Origin: Pedobacter nyackensis
Lineage (GTDB): Bacteria; Bacteroidota; Bacteroidia; Sphingobacteriales; Sphingobacteriaceae
Length of the DNA: 64,000 bases
Direction of reading: 5' to 3'
Assembly (NCBI RefSeq): GCF_900176505.1
Contig: NZ_FWYB01000008.1
Span: forward strand, 62,001 to 126,000
A program made the position numbers and the translations under genes. Shown piece by piece: positions 1 to 7,512 of this stretch. The notes beneath the pieces were generated by a model. That model was not told the origin of the DNA, did no database searches, and saw only the letters and a list, made by a program, of their open reading frames with translations. Numbering within the stretch: position 1 is the first letter of the stretch; each line of letters starts with the position of its first letter.

Positions 1-453
1 CACTTCACCTAAATAGGCGCTTACATAAGCATTGCCTTTATGGAAAGTGATGTAGCGGCAGTTGAGCACGTCAATCTGCTTAATCTTCTTTCCGGTTTTA
101 ACATCCAATACCTCTACCTTATTAGAAATATTGACTACCACATACAGTTTAGAACCATACACCGCGATGTCATTCCCAACATCCCCCAATCCTTTCACTA
201 CTTCGGGATTAACTTTACCGTAAATATTTCTGCGATATAGGCCAGTTCTGAAATCCAGGTAATCCAATGAAGCCTTATTCATATTCATGTTTCCCTCGTT
301 TACCAGGTAAAAACCCTTTATCACACTAGAAGGATCAGGAACAGTCATTTCTGCTTCTTCTTTTACAGGATTTAAATCCTTCCTGCAGGCTGTAAATGTT
401 AGCCCACAAAGCAGAACCAGGTATAAAAAATATAGTTTTCTATTGTTCATCAT
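1..453 (-). CDS. Surface beta-propeller lipoprotein, BtuG-like (partial, C-terminus outside window)
   Basis: Only the N-terminal ~150 residues are visible; the frame stays open to base 1. It begins with a lipoprotein signal peptide whose lipobox is LTFTAC, followed by a YncE/DUF5074-style propeller start (GFYLVNEGN, KLYVVVNISNKVEVLDVKTGKKI). The ATG (or the one 3 bases later) overlaps the stop of the upstream receptor as TAATG, so translation is probably coupled. In Bacteroides, BtuG is a surface propeller lipoprotein that captures cobalamin and docks on BtuB; position behind a riboswitch-controlled receptor suggests the same job here. The BtuG assignment is inference from context; the propeller lipoprotein call is stronger. 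Confidence 0.75.
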   Translation of the reverse strand, partial: MMNNRKLYFLYLVLLCGLTFTACRKDLNPVKEEAEMTVPDPSSVIKGFYLVNEGNMNMNKASLDYLDFRTGLYRRNIYGKVNPEVVKGLGDVGNDIAVYGSKLYVVVNISNKVEVLDVKTGKKIKQIDVLNCRYITFHKGNAYVSAYLGEV

Positions 454-2513
454 TAGTAAGAATAAGATAGCGTGAAACGATATGAACGTCCAGGGATAGG
501 GAAATTGGTAATTACGGCGTAAGACTGGTTAAACAGGTTATTTACTTCGGCCGAAAAACGGATGTTTTTACTGGTAAGCTGTTTATTGTATTGAAAGGCG
601 ATGTCGTGTGTATACCAGGGCTGAACATAGTTTGCAGGAATATTTGCACTCTGATCATACCGCTCGCCGGTATAGATGTAACTATAATTCAAGCTTAAGT
701 TTTTCCAGTCCAGTCCGCCAATAACTGAACCGCTATGAAGGGGCGTATAAGGAATCTGGTGCATGTAGTTCAAATTCACATTGGTAACATTAAGTGCCTG
801 CTGATAAGTATAGGTAAGTCCTGCATTAGCCCTTAGTTTATCTGTAATTTTCCAGACAGACTGCGCATTCACATCCAGTCCTTTTATTTCCACCCGTCCT
901 AAATTTTGCATGCTCCACCTAAATAGATTGGCTCCCGGAACAGCAACAATTTTGTCCTTTACCGTATTGTAATAAGCATCTGATTGTACACTGATCTGGC
1001 TCAACCAATTATTTTCAAAGACCTTTATATACGTAAAACCCAGATCGTACTGCTGAGTATATTCGGGCTTAAGAAAGGTGCTTCCAATAAATGTATAATA
1101 GAGATCATTAAAGGTTGGCATCCTGAAAATGTGCTTATAAAAGGCACGCAAACGGAACTCCTTTGAACTAAAAGGCTGCCATGAGGTCATTACCGTGGGC
1201 GTAAATTCACTTTTATTACCTGCAGAGTAATATTGTTCTACTTCGTCATTTACCAGTGTCCCCAGTAAATTGGCCTGGATGTTTAACCTGTTCAGACGAA
1301 TTTCTGTAGCCACCGCAATCAATACTGTTTGTCGGGTTGGATATGGGAAACGATACAGGTTAGCATCTAAGGTATTGCGCTGGTAATCTGTTGACAATAC
1401 AACATCCCATAAAGAATTGATTTTATAGCGGTTAGATAGGGTTAAATAGAACTCCTGCTGCTTGTATATGTTATTGGTAAGCCCATCATCCTTAACAATA
1501 GTTGGATCCAGATACCTGGAATAGTCGTTGGCATACTTTGCAGATGCCATCAGGTTATACCTGCCCGCTTCTTTTTTATAATTCCCCTGAACAAAGAAAT
1601 TCCTGTTCCATAAGCGCTGGGTAAAGTCGTACACATTGTTAACTATCGCCCCTGGCAGACCTTGCTCATCATTGTAGAAATACACTTTGGCACTCCATTC
1701 ACTGCTATCCGGCAATTTACCATACAAGCCCCCTTCGATCCTCATGGTTTCTATGTCGCCGTTTTTTCTCACCAGTGTGGTATCGTATGCGCCATTGGTA
1801 TCATGGAATTTATATTTTCCATTAGCCTTTTTGTATTCCGTGCTGAATGAACCATAAACCTTATCGCTTACTTTCCTTTGCCAGCGAACTGATGGGTTAA
1901 TTAAACCAAAGGAACCTGTTTTAAATGTTGCGGTTAAATGATCATGCTGTCCCTTCTCGAAAACAGGTTGTTTGGCGTTAAGGTAAAGGGAGCTTCCAGA
2001 TGCAAAGCCTTTGGCCGACTGAAAAACAGTGCTTTTCTGGCCATTATACAATTCTATTTCCTCAATGTTATCCAAAGAAAACTTTCCAAGATCTACCTGC
2101 CCGTTTTGAGCATTACCAAGTTGCACGCCATCATAAAACACGGCAGTATGATTGGTTCCCATGCTACGCACGTTAATGGTTTTTAAGCCACCAATACCCC
2201 CATAGTCCTTTAACTGAACACCTGAGAAAAAGCGAACGGCGTCAGCAACGGATAAACTGTTTAACCTTTGTAACTCTGCTCCTGATAATATTTGCAGTGG
2301 TGTAGAAGAGGTTTGTCGGCGAGTAACCTTTACCCTATTGATCTGGACTTCTTTGAGTTGGTTTACTTTATTTAAGGAATCTGATTTTAAGGTTTTAATT
2401 GCCCCTGTTTGTGCCTTAAGATTTTGAGGCACAAGGAGACTGCAGCCGGTAACGGCAATAGCAGTCAATAAAGCACAATTAACACCCCTAAAGGCATATT
2501 TGTTTCTTATCAT
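453..2513 (-). CDS. btuB: TonB-dependent receptor, probable cobalamin (BtuB-like) transporter 1
   Basis: Outer-membrane beta-barrel receptor of 686 residues, predicted to import vitamin B12 or a related corrinoid using TonB energy. A signal peptide (about residues 1-35) precedes a plug domain (SVADAVRFFSGVQLKDYGG, then VRSMGTNHTAVFYDGVQLG) and a barrel ending in aromatic residues (FTLSYSY), as outer membrane proteins do. I chose the ATG at 2513; a longer frame from a GTG at 2534 runs into leader sequence that is shared with the second receptor and looks non-coding. A cobalamin riboswitch lies directly upstream and the propeller lipoprotein overlaps its stop codon. Substrate is inferred from the riboswitch, which is strong evidence. 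Confidence 0.9.
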   Translation of the reverse strand: MIRNKYAFRGVNCALLTAIAVTGCSLLVPQNLKAQTGAIKTLKSDSLNKVNQLKEVQINRVKVTRRQTSSTPLQILSGAELQRLNSLSVADAVRFFSGVQLKDYGGIGGLKTINVRSMGTNHTAVFYDGVQLGNAQNGQVDLGKFSLDNIEEIELYNGQKSTVFQSAKGFASGSSLYLNAKQPVFEKGQHDHLTATFKTGSFGLINPSVRWQRKVSDKVYGSFSTEYKKANGKYKFHDTNGAYDTTLVRKNGDIETMRIEGGLYGKLPDSSEWSAKVYFYNDEQGLPGAIVNNVYDFTQRLWNRNFFVQGNYKKEAGRYNLMASAKYANDYSRYLDPTIVKDDGLTNNIYKQQEFYLTLSNRYKINSLWDVVLSTDYQRNTLDANLYRFPYPTRQTVLIAVATEIRLNRLNIQANLLGTLVNDEVEQYYSAGNKSEFTPTVMTSWQPFSSKEFRLRAFYKHIFRMPTFNDLYYTFIGSTFLKPEYTQQYDLGFTYIKVFENNWLSQISVQSDAYYNTVKDKIVAVPGANLFRWSMQNLGRVEIKGLDVNAQSVWKITDKLRANAGLTYTYQQALNVTNVNLNYMHQIPYTPLHSGSVIGGLDWKNLSLNYSYIYTGERYDQSANIPANYVQPWYTHDIAFQYNKQLTSKNIRFSAEVNNLFNQSYAVITNFPIPGRSYRFTLSYSY

Positions 2514-2625
2514 TTTGTTGTGAGTATTACCCACAGCAAACAGTTAGATTAAGGAAATGAAATACAATAAATAAGCACTCACTCCTAGCTTCAATCCCCG
2601 AAAGCTATGAAATCATAAAAGCGAA
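2514..2625 (-). promoter_or_regulatory. Riboswitch expression platform of receptor 1
   Basis: This tail between the aptamer and the receptor ATG is nearly identical to the corresponding tail of the second receptor (4790-4913). It contains a 6-bp hairpin at 2586-2607 (TAGCTT/AAGCTA) with a CGGGGATT-type loop, placed where the P13/L13 kissing-loop hairpin of cobalamin riboswitches sits. A second possible pairing joins GTGAGT to ACTCAC just before the start codon. Together they suggest control of translation initiation rather than of termination; no T-tract terminator is seen. Confidence 0.6.
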
Positions 2626-2812
2626 TGGCAGGTCTTCTGACTTACTCCCGGATATTCTGCCTTCCCAATCGTCCCCTTGTTAAAGGTTTAGAAAAGTGGC
2701 TTCGATTTGAATACCGTTATAGAGCTTACAGCTGCGGGACAGTTACGGAATTACACCGTATTCCCTTTTAATCCAGATAGGTTAATTCCTATCGGGAACC
2801 AAAAGCGCTGCG
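2626..2812 (-). ncRNA. Cobalamin riboswitch (copy 1)
   Basis: Reading the minus strand, the element opens with GCGCTTTTGGTTCCC, continues through GGGAATACGGTGTAATTCCG and AACTGTCCCGCAGCTGTAAGC, and closes with the B12 box GTCAGAAGACCTGCC (2641-2627). These are the conserved core blocks of the cobalamin riboswitch family. It should repress the downstream receptor and lipoprotein when adenosylcobalamin or another corrinoid is abundant. Confidence 0.95.
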
Positions 2813-2841
2813 AAGGTACTTATTATATAGATACCAGCAAA
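2811..2841 (-). promoter_or_regulatory. Promoter of riboswitch copy 1
   Basis: On the minus strand a TTTG (2841-2838) is followed 19 bases later by TACCTTCG (2818-2811), fitting the Bacteroidota -33/-7 promoter pattern. Transcription would start a few bases later, at the first helix of the riboswitch. Confidence 0.6.
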
Positions 2842-2854
2842 CACTTATAAAATA

Positions 2855-2889
2855 AAAGGCCTCTTTTGCATGATACAAAAGAGGCCTTT
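2855..2889 (-). terminator. Rho-independent terminator of receptor 2
   Basis: A perfect 14-bp stem (AAAGGCCTCTTTTG against its complement) with a 7-base loop lies 31 bases beyond the stop of the second receptor. On the minus strand it is followed by a T-rich tail. It isolates the second receptor from the promoter of the first. Confidence 0.9.
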
Positions 2890-2920
2890 ATGATAAAAAA
2901 AGGTTAATTAACCTATGGTT

Positions 2921-4789
2921 TTATTTAATGGTAAAACTTACACCGGCGTTCACATTGAAGCCCATGTTATTGTAACCATAAAATTCATTATACTTCTCGT
3001 TCAAAACGTTCTTAAAATCTGCAAATAGCTTTACTTTTTTAATCAGCGTATACTCCCCATAGAAGTTTAATAATTTGTAAGCAGGAAGGTTTTCAATTAC
3101 ATAATCATCAAAATTACCATCCGTACGCTTGCCATTATACTTAAATGAAGAACTTACATAAAGCTTATTAGTAGCCTGAATTCCTGCATTTAAACCAAAA
3201 ATATGCTTTGGTCGACGCAACAGATAGTCAGAAACCTCGTTGGTCACAAAATTAAATTCTGTCCCTTCTACATAAGCATAAAATGCGTTGATATTAAACG
3301 CACCAAATTTCAATGATGGCTCTACCTCAAAACCTTTAGCTGTTTGGTGTGCCTGGTTTACATACCCCACATTTCCATACACAATACCATCTGTTAAATC
3401 CCTTTTAAAACCCGCAATACGCAACGTGTATTTATTGTCCGCAAGACTGAGGCTAACACCTGCTTCGTAGTTTTTAGAACTCTCTGGTTTAAGATTTAAA
3501 TTAGCCCCATACAATCCGAATAAATTCTCCAATGTAGGCGTCTTAAATGAAGTTGAAAGCGTACCAAATAGCTTTACTTGTCTTATAATGTTAATCGAAG
3601 GGGTAATGTTGTAAGTATAGTTTTCACCATATTGTTTATGTTTATTGTAACGTCCGCCAACTTCAAGGTTAAAAATGCTTAAATCATGTGCAAATACAGA
3701 TGCATAAGTACTAAATAGGTTGGTCGACACGCTTGAACCAGAATTCGTTCTGGAGCTCGTAGCCCTATTATCCAAACCCACTAAAACATCAACATTACTA
3801 CCTACTTTTTGATTGTAAAATAAATCAATCAGATTCAACTTACCTTCACCAAGATTTGATCCATATTGATTTACAGAACCAATCGAAGAAGTTTCGTAGC
3901 TGTAATTGAACGTCACTTTACCTGTTCCGAAATTATATCTTGAGCTAACACCCCCATTAAAGTGCTTCACCTTCGAATTGTTAGTTGGGTTATCCGTAAA
4001 CGATGTCGCATCAAAATCGTAATGTCCATAAAAATAGCGAAGGAAAGGGCTAATGCTAAAATTATCCGTGGCCTGCAAAGAGAAATTCGCGTTAACTGCC
4101 GCAGTATTGTTGCCATCCTTTTCAAATGGAGTTGTATTTCCAGCTGGTTCAGCTGCTTCCGAAAAACCATCAGTTTTTCCTTGAGTGTAAGCAATGTTGT
4201 AAGAGAATTTATCCACATTAGCACTCATCCCTATAGTACCTTTATAGGTGTTATAAGTTCCGTAGCTAGCTACACCATAAACGCTATTGCCAGCATCCTT
4301 ACCTTTTTTAGTTACGATGTTAATTACGCCGGATACCGCATCAGAACCGTAAATGGTCGACTGACCGCCTTTTAAAATCTCGATATGGTCAATCTGATCG
4401 ATTGAGAACATACGAAGGTCAAATGCACTTCCTGAACCAGCCGGATTACTTACCAGAATACCATCAATCAACACTACAGCATAAGCACTTCCTGCACCTC
4501 TTAAAAACAAACTCTTATTTAAGCCTGCATTTGCCGTTGCACCACCTACAACAAGTCCGGCTTGTTCGTTTAGCAGTTCAACCAAATTTTTACCCTGACT
4601 ACGGTCTAACACATCCCGTCCGATAATGGTAACCACCTTACCAGTCTGCGATTGCTTCTGGTCGTTCTTTGTGGCCGAAATAACAACGTTATCAAGGTCT
4701 ACAACCTTCTGGGCCTGCGATGTCTCTGTAACACCTAGCTGGATTATACCAGCACTCATTGCAATTAATAGTTTACTATTAAGCTTCAT
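2921..4789 (-). CDS. btuB: TonB-dependent receptor, probable cobalamin (BtuB-like) transporter 2
   Basis: A 622-residue outer-membrane receptor with signal peptide (MKLNSKLLIAMSAGI...), a TonB-box-like segment near LDNVVISATKND, a plug (VTIIGRDVLDRSQGKNLVELL, GAGSAYAVVLIDGI) and a barrel. Its size and plug match the classical BtuB class more closely than receptor 1 does. The ATG at 4789 is preferred over a non-ATG start at 4828 because the intervening bases belong to the conserved riboswitch leader. It is preceded by its own cobalamin riboswitch and followed by a strong terminator, so it is a monocistronic unit. The protein is clearly different in sequence from receptor 1 although the leaders are almost the same. 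Confidence 0.92.
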   Translation of the reverse strand: MKLNSKLLIAMSAGIIQLGVTETSQAQKVVDLDNVVISATKNDQKQSQTGKVVTIIGRDVLDRSQGKNLVELLNEQAGLVVGGATANAGLNKSLFLRGAGSAYAVVLIDGILVSNPAGSGSAFDLRMFSIDQIDHIEILKGGQSTIYGSDAVSGVINIVTKKGKDAGNSVYGVASYGTYNTYKGTIGMSANVDKFSYNIAYTQGKTDGFSEAAEPAGNTTPFEKDGNNTAAVNANFSLQATDNFSISPFLRYFYGHYDFDATSFTDNPTNNSKVKHFNGGVSSRYNFGTGKVTFNYSYETSSIGSVNQYGSNLGEGKLNLIDLFYNQKVGSNVDVLVGLDNRATSSRTNSGSSVSTNLFSTYASVFAHDLSIFNLEVGGRYNKHKQYGENYTYNITPSINIIRQVKLFGTLSTSFKTPTLENLFGLYGANLNLKPESSKNYEAGVSLSLADNKYTLRIAGFKRDLTDGIVYGNVGYVNQAHQTAKGFEVEPSLKFGAFNINAFYAYVEGTEFNFVTNEVSDYLLRRPKHIFGLNAGIQATNKLYVSSSFKYNGKRTDGNFDDYVIENLPAYKLLNFYGEYTLIKKVKLFADFKNVLNEKYNEFYGYNNMGFNVNAGVSFTIK

Positions 4790-4913
4790 TTTATATTGTT
4801 TTTGTTTGTGAGCTATTACCCACAGCAAACAGTTAGATTAAGGAAATGAAATACAGTAAATAAGCACTCACCCCTAGCTTCAATCCCCGAAAGCTATGAA
4901 ATTTATTACTCGT
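4790..4913 (-). promoter_or_regulatory. Riboswitch expression platform of receptor 2
   Basis: Nearly identical to the tail at 2514-2625. The hairpin TAGCTT/AAGCTA recurs at 4875-4896 with the same loop. The start-proximal pairing recurs as GTGAGT with GCTCAC, which keeps pairing through a G-U pair. The lack of a T-tract again suggests translational control. Confidence 0.6.
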
Positions 4914-5096
4914 GGCAGGTCTTCTGACTTACTCCCGGATATCCTGCCTTCCCATTCTCCCCCTTTACAGGTTTTAGAAAAGTGGCTTAGATTTGAACAC
5001 CGTTACAGAGCTTACAGCTGCGGGACAGTTACGGAATTACACCGTATTCCCTTTTAATCCAGATAGGTTAACCCTAAACCGGAACCAAAAGCGCTG
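4914..5096 (-). ncRNA. Cobalamin riboswitch (copy 2)
   Basis: Carries the same conserved blocks as copy 1 on the minus strand: GCGCTTTTGGTTCC at the 5' end, the GGGAATACGGTGTAATTCCG core, CTGTCCCGCAGCTGTAAGC, and the B12 box GTCAGAAGACCTGCC. Differences from copy 1 lie mainly in the peripheral arm near 4950-4990 and the tip near 5068-5080. Confidence 0.95.
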
Positions 5097-5127
5097 CGAA
5101 TGTACTTAATAATTCAACTACCACCAA
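5097..5127 (-). promoter_or_regulatory. Promoter of riboswitch copy 2
   Basis: On the minus strand TTG (5127-5125) is followed after 20 bases by TACATTCG (5104-5097). This is the same arrangement as at copy 1, and the transcript would again begin at the riboswitch. Confidence 0.6.
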
Positions 5128-5183
5128 CATCCATAATTCATATATTTTTTAATACTTATATTTATCCTTATTAATGCATAACA

Positions 5184-6392
5184 ATGAATAGAATAATTTT
5201 CGCCTTTATACTCCTGATCAGCCTCCCTGCTATGGCACAAAAAACTGATACAATCCTGATAGAGAAATTAATGCGTCAACATCCGGATCTATTTACCGCC
5301 GTATTAAATCATCCACAAAAAAACCAGATACAGGTGTTGTACACGCAGGTAATTAAAAATGAAAACCTCCCCCCATTGTTTAGAAGCTATAGCTACAATT
5401 TGGATCCTCACCGGTATTTTTACCCAGCCAGCACGGTAAAACTCGCCGCCGTTGTCTTTGCATTGGAGAAGATCAATGAATTGAACATAACAGGACTAAC
5501 TGCACAAAGTACTATGCTTACTGATAGCGCCTATATGGGGCAAACCAAAGTGCGTAAAGATACCACTGATAAAAACGGACTCCCGTCCATTGAACATTAC
5601 ATCAAAAAAATCCTGTTAACCAGCGATAATGATGCATTTAATAGATTATTCGAATTCATAGGTCGTGCAGAGATCAATCAAAAACTTAAAAAGTATGGTT
5701 TTGATGATAGTCGCATACTAAACCGTCTTGCCATCGGTGATGCCGGCAACTCCGCAAAACACACTAACCCCATCAAATTCTATAATAAAGAAAAACTGAT
5801 ATATACACAACCAGCCCAGTACGACCCAAAAGAATACCCCTTAGAATTGTCTGCTACAACAATGGGAACTGGCTACATAGATAGCGCTGAAAAATTAGTC
5901 AATAAGCCCTTTACTCTGGCCAACAAAAATGCTTTTAGTATCCCAAATCAACAATCAATGCTAAAAAGACTCATGTATCCAAAAGCCTTCCCCGCTTCAG
6001 AACGATTCAACCTGAAACCTGCAGATTATGAACTGATCTATACCTACATGAGCAAATTACCCACTGAAAGCGATTACCCTGCTTATGACCCAAAGGAATT
6101 CTGGCCAACCTATGCGAAAATGCTTTATTACGGTCGGGAAAAGGGCGCGCTATTGAATCCGGACCTCAGGATATTTAATAAATACGGAGATTCATACGGA
6201 TTCATCATAGACAACGCCTACTTCAAAGACAGTAAAAACGACATCGAATTCTTTCTGACAGCAGTTGTTCAATCCAATGAAGATGGTATTTACAATGATG
6301 GCAAATATGAATACGAAACTGTCTGCTATCCTTTTATGAAGAACATTGGAAAGCTACTGTACAATTACGAATTGGAGAAAAAGCGGCAATAA
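5184..6392 (+). CDS. Class A beta-lactamase-like serine hydrolase
   Basis: A secreted 402-residue protein with signal peptide (cleavage near AMAQ). It has the active-site SxxK (STVK, residues 83-86), an SDN motif (147-149) and a late KYG that could stand in for the KTG box, so it belongs to the beta-lactamase/transpeptidase-like superfamily (beta-lactamase2 type). It is longer than true class A beta-lactamases, and an ordinary antibiotic-resistance role should not be assumed; a peptidoglycan-related or unknown periplasmic hydrolase is as likely. It is transcribed away from the B12 locus and stands alone, converging on the polyphosphate kinase. Confidence 0.85.
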   Translation: MNRIIFAFILLISLPAMAQKTDTILIEKLMRQHPDLFTAVLNHPQKNQIQVLYTQVIKNENLPPLFRSYSYNLDPHRYFYPASTVKLAAVVFALEKINELNITGLTAQSTMLTDSAYMGQTKVRKDTTDKNGLPSIEHYIKKILLTSDNDAFNRLFEFIGRAEINQKLKKYGFDDSRILNRLAIGDAGNSAKHTNPIKFYNKEKLIYTQPAQYDPKEYPLELSATTMGTGYIDSAEKLVNKPFTLANKNAFSIPNQQSMLKRLMYPKAFPASERFNLKPADYELIYTYMSKLPTESDYPAYDPKEFWPTYAKMLYYGREKGALLNPDLRIFNKYGDSYGFIIDNAYFKDSKNDIEFFLTAVVQSNEDGIYNDGKYEYETVCYPFMKNIGKLLYNYELEKKRQ

Positions 6393-6442
6393 CAATTATT
6401 TTTCATTGGAGTGTAATTTGTTTCTTAATGGTAATGAAGCTA

Positions 6443-7363
6443 TCATGAGTTTTTATTCATTGCTTTCGAGTGTAAACTCATGATGGTTTCATCAAGTAGT
6501 TGCTTTTTGATTTCAACCAGTTGCTCTTGTTCCGGCTTAGCCAATACAGGAAATTTAAGGTCCAAACCCTTAAAAGTTTGTAAAAGAATGTCACTGACTA
6601 CTAACCTTGCATACCATTTTTTATCAGCTGGGACAATGTACCAGGGCGATGCTTCTGTAGAGGTTTCAGACAAAGCCTCCTCATAAGCCTTCATATAATC
6701 CTTCCACAATCCCCTTTCAGCTATATCCCCGGAAGAGAACTTCCAATTCTTTGCAGGGTCATCAATTCTTTCCAGAAAGCGTTTTTTTTGTTCTTCTTTT
6801 GAAACATACAAAAATATCTTTATGATCACTGTTCCATTGTCAGTAAGGTGTTTCTCGAAATTCCGGATGCTCTCATACCGCCGCTTCCAGAATGTTTCAT
6901 CAATTTTCTTAATATCGGTATAGCCCGGAACCCGCTCATTCAACACGTATTCAGGGTGAACTTTACAAACCAGCACATTCTCATAATGCGACCGGTTGTG
7001 AACACCTATACGTCCCCTTTCTGGCAAAGCCTTATAATGACGCCATAAAAAATCATGATCATATTCTTCTGAAGTAGGCGCTTTAAAACTATATACCTGG
7101 CAGCCCTGAGGATTTAAACCTGACATCACATGCGATATCACACCATCTTTTCCTGCGGCATCCATTGCCTGAAACATAATCAAAATAGAGTGAGAATCGG
7201 CAGCATAGAATATTTCCTGAAACCTGGTCAATTGCGCTTTAATCTCTGCCAGCTCTTCGGTACCATCGTCCTTTTCAGTCGATCCGTTATAACATGTGGA
7301 ATAGTCATTAAGCGAAACTTTTTTCCCGGCAGCAACCTGATATTGTTTAACATCTATCTTCAT
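6443..7363 (-). CDS. ppk2: Polyphosphate kinase 2 family protein
   Basis: A cytoplasmic kinase of about 306 residues that moves phosphate between polyphosphate and nucleotides. The Walker A segment QAMDAAGKDG near residue 65, the lid segment GRIGVHNRSHYENVLV and the RRYESIRNFEKHL block are diagnostic of PPK2. The start is set at the ATG at 7363; the longer frame begins with TTG. The direction of catalysis (nucleotide phosphorylation or polyphosphate synthesis) and nucleotide preference cannot be read from the sequence. It is divergent from the penicillin-binding protein gene with 149 bases between them. Confidence 0.93.
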   Translation of the reverse strand: MKIDVKQYQVAAGKKVSLNDYSTCYNGSTEKDDGTEELAEIKAQLTRFQEIFYAADSHSILIMFQAMDAAGKDGVISHVMSGLNPQGCQVYSFKAPTSEEYDHDFLWRHYKALPERGRIGVHNRSHYENVLVCKVHPEYVLNERVPGYTDIKKIDETFWKRRYESIRNFEKHLTDNGTVIIKIFLYVSKEEQKKRFLERIDDPAKNWKFSSGDIAERGLWKDYMKAYEEALSETSTEASPWYIVPADKKWYARLVVSDILLQTFKGLDLKFPVLAKPEQEQLVEIKKQLLDETIMSLHSKAMNKNS

Positions 7364-7512
7364 AAGCAATCAAATAAAAATATATAGCAAGAAATTGTAA
7401 ACCTTTATAAATTTGAGCTAAAATTTAAGTAAATTAATTACGTTAATTTGCACTGTTAAGTTTTAACACTATTTAACACAAACTGTTTTACGTTTTTTTG
7501 ATCTTTACGTCC

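Noticed and set aside
2514..2534. Seven-codon N-terminal extension of receptor 1 from a GTG
   Set aside because: The same bases are conserved in the leader of receptor 2 in a different coding context, so they are leader sequence and not protein.
3962..4375. 137-residue plus-strand ORF
   Set aside because: Antisense to the second TonB-dependent receptor; composition and lack of motifs mark it as a shadow.
5184..6392. Calling the serine hydrolase an antibiotic-resistance beta-lactamase
   Set aside because: SxxK and SDN are present, but the protein is well over 100 residues longer than class A enzymes and lacks a standard KTG box, so resistance cannot be claimed.
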